A stretch of 64,000 nucleotides of DNA. Origin: an uncultured Rhodospirillaceae bacterium. Lineage in GTDB: Bacteria > Pseudomonadota > Alphaproteobacteria > Rhodospirillales > UBA2165. The position numbers and the translations under genes were made by a program. The stretch spans positions 1 through 64,000 of the forward strand of contig CAJWAR010000019.1 of the NCBI GenBank assembly GCA_913020445.1, read 5' to 3'. The notes below the pieces were generated by a model. The model had not been told where the DNA came from and made no database searches. It was given only the letters and a program-made list of their open reading frames with translations. This document shows, in pieces, positions 34,372 to 42,947 of the stretch (positions are counted from its first letter, which is position 1; every line of letters begins with the position of its first letter).

Positions 34372-35973
34372 ATGCGTATGAATAAGATCGACAAAGAAAA
34401 CGGTGATAAGCGCCGCCCGGTGATGCTCTGCATCCTCGATGGCTGGGGCGAACGCGCGGCGGCGGCGGACAACGCGATCCATCATGCCGCAACGCCCAAT
34501 TGGGACCGCATGTCAGAGATTTATCCCACAGCACAGCTTGAAGCGTCGGCGCTGGATGTTGGTCTGCCGGCCGGGCAAATGGGCAATTCCGAAGTGGGCC
34601 ACACGAATCTGGGTGCTGGCCGCGTCGTCATGCAGAATTTACCGCTGATTGATAATTCAATCGCCGATGGCACGCTCAAAGACATCCCTGCTCTCACCGA
34701 GTTTATCGCCAAGCTCAAGCAAAGTGGCGGCGCCTGTCACCTGCTCGGCCTCGCTTCACCGGGTGGCGTGCATTCCCATCAGAATCATTTGCTCGCACTT
34801 GCGGAAATATTGGCAGGTGACGGTATTACCACCAAGCTCCACGCCTTTATGGATGGCCGGGATATTGCACAATCCGGCGGCAAAGGCTTTATGGCGGAGG
34901 TTGTCGATAAAACTTCGGCGCTACGTAACTTCACCATAGCCACCGTAACGGGGCGTTACTATGCGATGGATAGGGACAATAATTGGGATCGGGTGGTGCA
35001 GGCCTATCACGCAATTGTCGATGCGGAAGCCGCAGGCGCAGAGGATGCCGTCGACGCCATTCAAGCCAGCTACGATGCGGGCAAAACAGATGAGTTCATG
35101 CTGCCGGTGGTGATCGGTGATTATGACGGCATTAAAGACGGCGATGCGGTGCTGATGTTTAATTTCCGCTCGGACCGCGCGCGCGCGATTATGGCCAGCC
35201 TGGTTGATCCCGATTTCGATGGCTTCGAACGGCCACGTGAGTTGAAACTCGCCGCCCAGGCCGGCATGACCGAATACTCAACCCACCTTAATCAGTTTAT
35301 GACCGCATTGTTCCCCCAGCGGAAACTTGAAAAAATCTTAGGTGAAGTGGTCTCGGATGCCGGGCTGACCCAGCTCCGCACCGCTGAGACCGAGAAATAT
35401 GCTCACGTCACCTTCTTTTTTAATGGTGGTGAGGAGCAGGTATTCCCTGGCGAAGAGCGCATTCTCGTACCCTCGCCCAAAGTCGCGACCTATGATTTGC
35501 AGCCGGAAATGTCCGCGCCCGAAGTCACCGATAATCTAGTGGCAGCCATAGAAGCCGAGAAATTTGATCTCATCATCGTCAATTATGCCAATGGCGATAT
35601 GGTCGGCCATACCGGCGTTATGGAAGCTGCCGTCAAAGCCGCCGAAACCGTGGATAATTGTTTGGGCCGGCTCGAGCAAGCGCTGACTAATGTCGGCGGC
35701 ACGATGTTGATTACTGCTGATCATGGCAATGCCGAGCAAATGACCGATCCCGAAACCAAGGGCCCTCACACGGCGCACACTTTATCGCCGGTACCGCTGA
35801 TCCTGGTGAACCCGCCGAGCTTTGCCCAAGGCTTAAAAGCAGGCGTGCTTGCCGATGTTTCGCCGACGCTGCTGCGGCTGCTCGGCTTGGACCAGCCTGT
35901 GGAAATGACCGGCCAGTCTTTGATCAGTGAGTCTTTGATTTCTGAAAAACAGACCGAAGATGCGACAGTCTAG
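34372..35973 (+). CDS. gpmI: 2,3-bisphosphoglycerate-independent phosphoglycerate mutase
   Basis: A roughly 533-residue cytoplasmic enzyme of glycolysis and gluconeogenesis that interconverts 3- and 2-phosphoglycerate using manganese. The first metal-binding part MLCILDGWGER is N-terminal. The phosphoserine loop GQMGNSEVGHTNLGAGR is near residue 70, and ITADHGNAEQM near 450 gives more metal ligands. Length is normal apart from a tail of about 15 residues. The start is uncertain: ATG 34372 and ATG 34378 are both possible and neither has a clear ribosome site; a TTG at 34363 is less likely. It overlaps the EnvC-like gene by 14 bases, so the two are coupled. Confidence 0.95.
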   Translation: MRMNKIDKENGDKRRPVMLCILDGWGERAAAADNAIHHAATPNWDRMSEIYPTAQLEASALDVGLPAGQMGNSEVGHTNLGAGRVVMQNLPLIDNSIADGTLKDIPALTEFIAKLKQSGGACHLLGLASPGGVHSHQNHLLALAEILAGDGITTKLHAFMDGRDIAQSGGKGFMAEVVDKTSALRNFTIATVTGRYYAMDRDNNWDRVVQAYHAIVDAEAAGAEDAVDAIQASYDAGKTDEFMLPVVIGDYDGIKDGDAVLMFNFRSDRARAIMASLVDPDFDGFERPRELKLAAQAGMTEYSTHLNQFMTALFPQRKLEKILGEVVSDAGLTQLRTAETEKYAHVTFFFNGGEEQVFPGEERILVPSPKVATYDLQPEMSAPEVTDNLVAAIEAEKFDLIIVNYANGDMVGHTGVMEAAVKAAETVDNCLGRLEQALTNVGGTMLITADHGNAEQMTDPETKGPHTAHTLSPVPLILVNPPSFAQGLKAGVLADVSPTLLRLLGLDQPVEMTGQSLISESLISEKQTEDATV

Positions 35974-37237
35974 ATCGCGCCGCATAACTTCTTCTATCAT
36001 CTTTAGTGCCGCTTTATGCCTTGTTTTATTGCTGGCGGGTTCGGGTTTCGCCCAACAAAAAGACAATGCCCTCGACAACCAGATCAAAGAGGTTGAGAAA
36101 GCGATTGAGGCCGGTAAAAAACAAAGCCAGCAGCTGAAACAACAAGCTGATGATTTGAAAAGTGATTTGTCACAAGCCAGCCGTGATCGCATTGGCGTCG
36201 CCACGGCGGTGCAAAATCTTGAACAACGCTTGTCGAAGCTTGAATCCGAAATTGATGACCTCAATAAAGCGGAGGCTGAGAAACGTAATTTACTCGATTC
36301 ACGCCGCGGCCAGTTCTCCGGTGTCTTGATGGCTTTGCAAAAATTGTCGCGATTGCCGCCAGAAGCGGTCATTGCCTACCCGACAGGCGCCGCTGATCTG
36401 ATCCGGACGGCGATCCTCTTACGCTCGGCCGTTCCGCAAATTGAAGGCCAAGCTGCCCGACTTCGCGAAGATTTGATCGCCCTCGCCGCAACCCGCGAAT
36501 TGATCGCCAAACGCAAATCTCAGCTTGCCAAGACCAGTCTCGATTTCAAGAATAAGCGCGCCACGTTGGATGGATTGATCCGTATAAAAGCGGCTGAGCA
36601 TGAGCGTGCGCTTTCTCAACGCCGCGAAGCAACGCTCCGAATCGAAAACCTCAGCGGACAGGCTCAAAACTTGCGTGATTTATTTGGCAATCTCGAACAA
36701 GAACGCCAAAAACAGCTCGCCGCAGAGAAAAAAAGAAAGCAAAAACAACTGCTTGAGGCCAAAAAAGCAAAATCAAATAAAACCTCCTCAACACCCAAAA
36801 AAGTTGTTCGATTGGCACCCCCGCTTGATCTTAAACCTTTTGCTTTATCGCGCGGTTCTTTAAGATATCCAGCAGTGGGACATATCAGTGGACGCTATGG
36901 CGAAACCGTTCGCCGCGGCGTCACCCGTAAAGGCCTAACGATCGAAACCCGTGATTCGGCCCAAGTTATCGCCCCCTATGACGGAAAAGTCGTTTTTGCT
37001 GGAAATTTCCGCGGATACGGGCAACTCTTGATCATTGATCATGGCGAGGGATATCATAGTCTCCTGGCAGGGATGTCCCGAATTGATGGTATAATGGGGC
37101 AATATTTATTGTCAGGCGAACCCGTCGGCGTTATGGGATCGCAGATTGAAAGTAAACCGGCGCTCTATATAGAGCTGCGGAGGAACGGCCAGCCGATCAA
37201 TCCAGTACCGTGGCTGGCTAAAAGAAAAAGCAGTTAA
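35960..37237 (+). CDS. EnvC-like murein hydrolase activator, degenerate M23 domain
   Basis: A 425-residue exported protein. The signal peptide ends near SGFAQQ, and a long coiled coil spans about residues 30-275, including heptads rich in Lys and Gln. A LytM/M23 domain is C-terminal. The M23 zinc ligands look lost: the usual HxH segment reads YHSLLAGM, and the first ligand region reads GLTIETRD. This matches EnvC, which does not cut peptidoglycan itself but activates amidases at the septum. The neighbouring ctpA gene, 18 bases downstream, is the usual partner in alphaproteobacteria. Its start overlaps gpmI. Confidence 0.88.
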   Translation: MRQSRSRRITSSIIFSAALCLVLLLAGSGFAQQKDNALDNQIKEVEKAIEAGKKQSQQLKQQADDLKSDLSQASRDRIGVATAVQNLEQRLSKLESEIDDLNKAEAEKRNLLDSRRGQFSGVLMALQKLSRLPPEAVIAYPTGAADLIRTAILLRSAVPQIEGQAARLREDLIALAATRELIAKRKSQLAKTSLDFKNKRATLDGLIRIKAAEHERALSQRREATLRIENLSGQAQNLRDLFGNLEQERQKQLAAEKKRKQKQLLEAKKAKSNKTSSTPKKVVRLAPPLDLKPFALSRGSLRYPAVGHISGRYGETVRRGVTRKGLTIETRDSAQVIAPYDGKVVFAGNFRGYGQLLIIDHGEGYHSLLAGMSRIDGIMGQYLLSGEPVGVMGSQIESKPALYIELRRNGQPINPVPWLAKRKSS

Positions 37238-37255
37238 AAAGACAAGGTTAAGCAG

Positions 37256-38620
37256 ATGAAAAAAATAGTATATTTGGTGACAGGTGTTGTTCTCTCACTC
37301 TCAGTGATCGGCGGCACATTTGATCTCCACGCGGCTGAGAAGGAAAAGAAGAAAAAGAACGTCGACACCTATCGTCTGCTCAACTTATTCGGCGATGTGT
37401 TTGAACGGGTGCGTTCAAGCTACGTCACGAAGACGTCTGATCAGGACCTCATTGAAGCAGCCATCACCGGCATGCTGACATCGCTTGATCCGCATTCGAG
37501 CTATCTCAATGCCAAAAACTTCAAAGATATGCGGGTGCAGACCCGTGGCAAATTCGGCGGTCTCGGCATCGAAGTAACGATGGAAAACGGCTTGATTAAA
37601 GTAGTCTCACCGATTGACGATACGCCGGCCCATCGCGCTGGCTTGCAGCCGGGTGATTTCATCACGCATTTAGATGGTAAACAGGTGCTTGGTCTCACAT
37701 TGTCGCAAGCGGTCGAAAAAATGCGCGGCAAAGTTGGCGAGGATATTAAACTCACCATCCGGCGCGTTAATAAAAAGCCGTTCGATGTCACCGTTACCCG
37801 CGGTATTATCCCGCTCCGTACGGTGCGGTCTCGCACCGAAGGTGATGATATCGGCTATATCCGTATATCTTCGTTCAGCCAGCCAACCGGTAAAGGATTG
37901 GCGAAAGCGATGACCAAAATCAAAAAAGAACTGGGCAAAAACTTCAAAGGACTGGTGCTTGACCTCAGAAACAATCCAGGTGGTTTGCTTGATCAGGCAA
38001 TCGCCGTCTCCGATGCTTTCCTTGATAAGGGTGAGATTGTCTCGACCCGTTCGCGTAATAAAGAAGAGCATCAGCGCTTTAATGCCAGGCCCGGCGATCT
38101 AACCAATGGCAAACCAATCGTCGTGCTGATTAATCGCGGCTCGGCCAGCGCGTCTGAAATTGTTGCCGGCGCCTTGCAAGATCATAAACGCGCCATCATC
38201 CTCGGCACCAAATCCTTCGGTAAAGGCTCGGTGCAGACGATCATCCCGCTGCAACAGCACGGCGCCATGCGCTTGACGACGGCGCGCTATTACACGCCCT
38301 CCGGCCGTTCCATTCAGGAAATCGGCGTTAACCCGGATATCAAAGTTGAGCAGGCGCGAATCGAAGCGATTGAACCGCGCCGCCGTACTCGTGAAGCCGA
38401 TCTCAGGGGTGCCTTAAAGAATGATAACGGCAAAAATGGCGTCGGTGGCAAGGACGAAAAATCTGGTAAAAAACCTGACAGTAAGTCCAAAAATGAGCCG
38501 GATTCAAAGAAAAAACCCGCCCCTGCGGCATCGAACACCGATCGGCAGGACTTTCAGTTACAACGCGCCCTTGATCTGTTACGCGGTGTTTCGCTGTTTT
38601 CTTCGCGCATGAAGGGCTAA
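37256..38620 (+). CDS. ctpA: Carboxy-terminal processing peptidase, S41 family
   Basis: A 454-residue periplasmic serine protease. An N-terminal signal sequence (MKKIVYLVTGVVLSLSVIGG) is followed by a PDZ domain at about residues 90-180 (GGLGIEVTMENG, AGLQPGDFITHLDG). In the S41 catalytic domain, Ser298 in GSASASE and Lys323 in FGKGSVQ form the Ser-Lys dyad, with the standard 25-residue spacing. A Lys/Ser/Asp-rich low-complexity stretch at about 385-425 precedes a short helix. CtpA-type enzymes trim C-termini of envelope proteins, including peptidoglycan hydrolases, which suits the EnvC-like neighbour. Confidence 0.95.
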   Translation: MKKIVYLVTGVVLSLSVIGGTFDLHAAEKEKKKKNVDTYRLLNLFGDVFERVRSSYVTKTSDQDLIEAAITGMLTSLDPHSSYLNAKNFKDMRVQTRGKFGGLGIEVTMENGLIKVVSPIDDTPAHRAGLQPGDFITHLDGKQVLGLTLSQAVEKMRGKVGEDIKLTIRRVNKKPFDVTVTRGIIPLRTVRSRTEGDDIGYIRISSFSQPTGKGLAKAMTKIKKELGKNFKGLVLDLRNNPGGLLDQAIAVSDAFLDKGEIVSTRSRNKEEHQRFNARPGDLTNGKPIVVLINRGSASASEIVAGALQDHKRAIILGTKSFGKGSVQTIIPLQQHGAMRLTTARYYTPSGRSIQEIGVNPDIKVEQARIEAIEPRRRTREADLRGALKNDNGKNGVGGKDEKSGKKPDSKSKNEPDSKKKPAPAASNTDRQDFQLQRALDLLRGVSLFSSRMKG

Positions 38621-38655
38621 AATAGACATCTGATTGAAAATACCGGAAGCCCGTT

Positions 38656-40269
38656 ATGGCTGATGAAGATAATTCACAAGAAGACGTCGATTCTATGTTC
38701 GATGATCCGCCTGCTGCGGATGCAGCAAATGGTGATGAAGAACAATCGCAAGAAGACGTGGATTCAATGTTTGATGACGCGCCCTCAGACTCATCTGACG
38801 ATGCGCCAGCCGATGCCCAAGAAGACAATGCTGAAGATGAAGGCGAAAGTGACGGTGGCGATGCTGATAGCGACGGCGAAGAATACGAAAATCTTGATTT
38901 AGAAGATATCGATTTCCCCGACGACGACTTCGATGAAGATTACGATGACGAAGATGACGAAGGTGGCGGCGACAAACAGAAATGGATTATTATTGGCTCC
39001 GCCGTATTTGTTATCGTCGCTGCAATCAGTGGCGGTGCGATGTTTTTTCTCGGCGGCGACGATGAAGAGGAAACCGCTCATAGTGACCTGCCAAAAGCGG
39101 CCTTGAGCCTGAAAATTCCACCTAAAAATAAAATGCGGACTGGCGGAAAAATGAAAATGGGCCGGGCGGCAACAGGTCAAGGCAGCGCCTCTGCACCGGT
39201 AAAAAGTTCCGGTAATGACGCCGGACAGAATAGCCAACTTTCTTCGGCGCCAGATGCGGCACCCGCAAATGGAACGCCGCCAGAAGCCTCACGACCGCGC
39301 ACCCAAGCCGGCGCTGGTGTCGTCATCCCTTCAGTAAATGCCGCGGCTTATAAAGGCATTCCGATGATGCAAAATCCGAAACCGCTACCGGGGCCGGACC
39401 AGCAATTGGGCGAATCTGTCGGCGGCGGTGTAATCCCAAAAATAGCGACCGACGGGCGCCAGCCATGGCAGGTCTATGCCAAGCCATTTACCGGCGCAAC
39501 GAATTTATCCCGCGTCGGCATCATTATTAAAGGTTTGGGCTTTAGCCGGGCGGCAACCATCGCCGCCGTCAATCACACCCCGGCTGAAGTAACCTTGGCC
39601 TTCGATCCCTATGCGAAAGATGTCGGCGATTGGGTCGGCTTGGCTCGCACCGCAGGACACGAAACGCTGATAATGCTGCCGATGGAGACGGCTGATTTTC
39701 CAACCTCAGATCCTGGCCCTATTGCGTTACAAACGGATCTGAAACAAAACGATAATATCGAGCGACTGCGCTATATATTGTCACTTTCAATCGGCAATGT
39801 CGGTTTACTTCAGTCAATGGGTACCCGTTTCGCAACCTCACAAGAGGCCTTAACACCGGTACTTAATGAAATTCGCTCGCGCGGCTTATTGATGATCGAT
39901 GACGGTCTGGTCAAAGGCAGCCAAATCGTGAAAATTGCTTCAACTATCGCTTTGCCACGCGCCCGTAGCGACGTTTATATTGATCAAGATCCGTCTCGCA
40001 TCGGCATCATGCGCGGCCTCTCAAAACTGGTGGAACTGGCGGAAAAAAATGCCAGCGCCATTGGCATTGCCCGCGCTTTACCGTCGACGCTGACCCACAT
40101 CATGGCCTGGACCAAAACACTCCCCGGCAAAAAATTGATTTTAGCGCCGGTTTCCGCGATCGTTAAAATCAGTGGCAGCGGCGGCGGCGGCGGCGGTGGC
40201 AGTGGCGAAGAAAAAGCTCCAGGTCAGGCCACTCAAGCTAACCAGCCAAATGCGCCTGCACCGAAATAA
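38656..40269 (+). CDS. Membrane-anchored divergent polysaccharide deacetylase (YibQ-like) with acidic N-tail
   Basis: A 537-residue protein in three parts. Residues 1-108 are an extremely acidic, probably disordered tail holding SQEDVDSMFDD twice (7-17 and 31-41). A membrane helix spans about 110-132. After a proline-rich linker, a divergent polysaccharide deacetylase domain (DUF610) spans about 290-500. Typical metal ligands appear missing: the usual Asp-Asp at the domain start reads IIKGLG, the Asn-His-Met-Gly-Ser motif reads QSMGT, and Gly-His-Pro-His-Pro reads ARALPS. It may be a non-catalytic envelope protein. A poly-Gly run lies near the end. Its stop overlaps the rppH ATG by one base. 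Confidence 0.88.
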   Translation: MADEDNSQEDVDSMFDDPPAADAANGDEEQSQEDVDSMFDDAPSDSSDDAPADAQEDNAEDEGESDGGDADSDGEEYENLDLEDIDFPDDDFDEDYDDEDDEGGGDKQKWIIIGSAVFVIVAAISGGAMFFLGGDDEEETAHSDLPKAALSLKIPPKNKMRTGGKMKMGRAATGQGSASAPVKSSGNDAGQNSQLSSAPDAAPANGTPPEASRPRTQAGAGVVIPSVNAAAYKGIPMMQNPKPLPGPDQQLGESVGGGVIPKIATDGRQPWQVYAKPFTGATNLSRVGIIIKGLGFSRAATIAAVNHTPAEVTLAFDPYAKDVGDWVGLARTAGHETLIMLPMETADFPTSDPGPIALQTDLKQNDNIERLRYILSLSIGNVGLLQSMGTRFATSQEALTPVLNEIRSRGLLMIDDGLVKGSQIVKIASTIALPRARSDVYIDQDPSRIGIMRGLSKLVELAEKNASAIGIARALPSTLTHIMAWTKTLPGKKLILAPVSAIVKISGSGGGGGGGSGEEKAPGQATQANQPNAPAPK

Positions 40270-40763
40270 TGCCCGCTGATCAGCCGTCAACTGACTTGCC
40301 GTACCGACCCTGCGCGGGCGTTGTCCTATTTAATAAAAATGGCCAGGTTTTTGTCGGTCAACGGCTCGATACGTATCAGGACGCCTGGCAATTGCCGCAA
40401 GGCGGTATCGATGACGGCGAAGTCCCGGCGGCGGCGGCTCTCAGAGAACTTGCCGAAGAGATCGGCACCGGCAACGCGGAAATAATTGGCGAGGTAGATG
40501 ACTGGCTGGCCTATGACTTGCCGCCTGATTTGAGGGGTAAGATTTGGCAGGGCCGCTTTCGTGGACAGACTCAAAAATGGTTCGCCTTGCGGTTCCTGGG
40601 CGATGATTCTGAGATCGATCCTGCCGGGGTCGAACATCCTGAATTTAGGGCATGGAAGTGGGCAAACCTGGCAGAAATTCCGGAAATGGCCGTGTCGTTT
40701 AAAAAGTCCATCTATCAAACCTTAGTGAGCGAATTCACCCGATTCGCTAAAGCCCTGGATTGA
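40269..40763 (+). CDS. rppH: RNA 5'-pyrophosphohydrolase (Nudix)
   Basis: A 164-residue Nudix hydrolase that removes pyrophosphate from the 5' end of RNA and starts mRNA decay. The Nudix box GGIDDGEVPAAAALRELAEE lies at about residues 41-60 and is complete, with IG following. Flanking motifs match RppH: YRPCAGVVLFN at the start, WQLPQGG before the box, and WFALRFLGDD after it. The start codon shares one base with the upstream stop. Its place after ctpA and the YibQ-like gene is common in alphaproteobacteria. A probable intrinsic terminator follows. Confidence 0.93.
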   Translation: MPADQPSTDLPYRPCAGVVLFNKNGQVFVGQRLDTYQDAWQLPQGGIDDGEVPAAAALRELAEEIGTGNAEIIGEVDDWLAYDLPPDLRGKIWQGRFRGQTQKWFALRFLGDDSEIDPAGVEHPEFRAWKWANLAEIPEMAVSFKKSIYQTLVSEFTRFAKALD

Positions 40764-40778
40764 GATTGTTTTAAACAC

Positions 40779-40864
40779 CCGAAATTAGCTGATAACGCCT
40801 AGAATTCCGGCAAAAAAATATTTTAAATGTTGAAATTATCAGCTGATATTTCGGCGGTTTTTTT
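40779..40864 (+). terminator. Probable intrinsic terminator downstream of rppH
   Basis: The arm CCGAAATTAGCTGATAA (from 40779) pairs with TTATCAGCTGATATTTCGG (40836-40854), apart from a short bulge. Seven T residues follow at 40858-40864. The loop is long, about 40 bases. It ends the gpmI-to-rppH run before korA. The rest of the 40764-41074 gap shows only a weak promoter-like TATACT near 41015 and the korA ribosome site AGGAG. Confidence 0.6.
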
Positions 40865-41074
40865 ATGCAATCACGGTTTGCCGGGGTCAATTTCCTATGA
40901 TATTAAACTTCCCGTTTTCTAACACGTAACAGGTCTATTATGGTTTGTCTCTGGAACAACCAACCCTCAGAAAATTCTTGGCCTATTTGATGGTGGTTAG
41001 TTCACCGAGATTATACTTAATATATGTTGCTGTAGATTATTGCAGTAGCTGCGGAATTTAGGAGTTTAAGTAGT

Positions 41075-42943
41075 ATGGAAGGTTCGACGGCAGTCGCGGT
41101 GGATGGCACGATCCGCGAAGAAGTGGAAGATGTAGTTGTTCGCTTCGCCGGCGACTCCGGTGATGGAATTCAAATCACCGGCGGTCAATTTACACTGACA
41201 ACAGCGTTAGCTGGCAATGATCTGTCGACATTCCCGGATTTTCCGGCAGAGATCAGAGCGCCGCAAGGCACTACTTTCGGCGTATCAGCTTTTCAAATCC
41301 ATTTTGGTTCGCGCGAGATTAGAACCGCTGGTGATGCGCCTGATGTGTTGGTGGCACTTAACCCGGCAGCTCTCAAGGTCAATCTTGCCGATCTCAACAA
41401 GGGCGGGTTGGTCGTTGTCGACACCGGTGCTTTCACCGATCGGAATCTGAAAAAAGCAGGCTATGAAGATAACCCGCTTGAAAATGGCAGTCTTGAAGGT
41501 TTCCGGACGATCGCCGTCGATATTACCAAGAACACCCTTGAAGCCGTGAAAGATCACGGGCTCACTCAGAAAGAAGCCGTACGGTGTAAAAATATGTACG
41601 CACTCGGTCTGGTTTACTGGCTTTATGGCCGGGAACGGGAACCGACGGTTAATTGGCTAAATGAGAAATTTGGCAAACGTCCCGAAATCGCCAACTCAAA
41701 CATTGCGGCGGTAAATGCCGGTCATGCCTTTGGTGAAACCACGGAAGCCTCGGGCGAAACCTCGGCCTATAAAGTGGCGCCGGCCAAAATTGAACCTGGC
41801 CTCTATCGCACCATTACCGGCATTGAAGCCGTCTCTTATGGTTTGGTCGCCGGCGCTCAGAAAGCCAATCTGAAAATGACTTTTGCCGGCTATCCAATCA
41901 CGCCGGCCTCCGGCGTCCTGCACAGCCTGTCCAAACTTAAGCAGTTCGATATTGTAACCTTCCAGGCTGAAGACGAAATTGCAGCCGTTTGCGCTGCCTT
42001 GGGTGGCTCCTATGCCGGCACTCTTGGCGTAACCGCCAGTTCCGGTCCAGGTATCGCGCTTAAAACTGAAGCCATTGGCTTGGCCATATCGGTCGAACTG
42101 CCGTTGGTGATTGTCAACGTTCAGCGCGCTGGTCCATCGACCGGTTTGCCAACCAAGACCGAACAATCTGATCTCTATCAGGCGGTCTATGGCCGCAATG
42201 CCGATGCGCCACTGGTCGTCGTCGCCGCCCGCTCACCGGCCGATAATTTTGACGTCGCCATTGAAGCCACTCGACTGGCAACCAAATATATGACCCCGGT
42301 TATGCTTTTAACCGATGGTTATCTCGCCAATGCCTCCGAGCCTTGGAAACTTCCGGATGTCGATGCGATCCCTGATTTTCCGGTCGAGTTCTTAAGCGAT
42401 ACGGAAGATTTCTCGCCCTCCCACCGGGATCCTAAAACTCTGGCCCGCAACTGGCCGGTACCGGGAACGCCGGGGCTGGAACACCGCATCGGCGGCATCG
42501 AAAAGTCTTACGAAACCGGCAACCTTTCCTATGAAGCCGCCAATCACCAAAAAATGACGGACGTTCGCAAAGATAAAATTGATCGCATTGCCGGAGATAT
42601 TCCGAACCAGGAAGTGACGCGGGGCGATGCCAAAGGCGATGTCGCCGTGGTTGGCTGGGGTTCGACTTTTGGGCCCATCACCCGGGCCGTGCAGAAGGTC
42701 CAGGCAGACGGCCATAAAGTATCACATATCCACATTCGTCACATTTGGCCGCTACCGAAAAATCTCGGATCACTGTTGAAGAAATTCAAAAAAGTGATCG
42801 TTGCCGAAATGAATACGGGCCAATTGATAACTGTCCTGCGCAGCGAATATCTGGTTGATGCGCAAGGACTTAGCAAAACATCAGGACAACCGTTCAAGGT
42901 CTCGGAAGTTGAAGAGGCCATCCGCGAGATTTTGGGGAAATAA
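41075..42943 (+). CDS. korA: 2-oxoglutarate:ferredoxin oxidoreductase, fused gamma-alpha subunit
   Basis: A 622-residue subunit of a 2-oxo acid:acceptor oxidoreductase. The gamma domain is N-terminal (about residues 15-195; GDSGDGIQITGGQF). The alpha (pyrimidine-binding) domain follows from about 235, with FAGYPITPASGVLH and FQAEDEIAAVCAALG. With KorB it converts 2-oxoglutarate and CoA to succinyl-CoA, CO2 and reduced ferredoxin. AGGAG lies upstream of the ATG. korB follows after four bases. The fused order is the common form in aerobic bacteria such as Mycobacterium and many alphaproteobacteria. Specificity for 2-oxoglutarate is by family, not proven. Confidence 0.92.
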   Translation: MEGSTAVAVDGTIREEVEDVVVRFAGDSGDGIQITGGQFTLTTALAGNDLSTFPDFPAEIRAPQGTTFGVSAFQIHFGSREIRTAGDAPDVLVALNPAALKVNLADLNKGGLVVVDTGAFTDRNLKKAGYEDNPLENGSLEGFRTIAVDITKNTLEAVKDHGLTQKEAVRCKNMYALGLVYWLYGREREPTVNWLNEKFGKRPEIANSNIAAVNAGHAFGETTEASGETSAYKVAPAKIEPGLYRTITGIEAVSYGLVAGAQKANLKMTFAGYPITPASGVLHSLSKLKQFDIVTFQAEDEIAAVCAALGGSYAGTLGVTASSGPGIALKTEAIGLAISVELPLVIVNVQRAGPSTGLPTKTEQSDLYQAVYGRNADAPLVVVAARSPADNFDVAIEATRLATKYMTPVMLLTDGYLANASEPWKLPDVDAIPDFPVEFLSDTEDFSPSHRDPKTLARNWPVPGTPGLEHRIGGIEKSYETGNLSYEAANHQKMTDVRKDKIDRIAGDIPNQEVTRGDAKGDVAVVGWGSTFGPITRAVQKVQADGHKVSHIHIRHIWPLPKNLGSLLKKFKKVIVAEMNTGQLITVLRSEYLVDAQGLSKTSGQPFKVSEVEEAIREILGK

Positions 42944-42947
42944 CATT

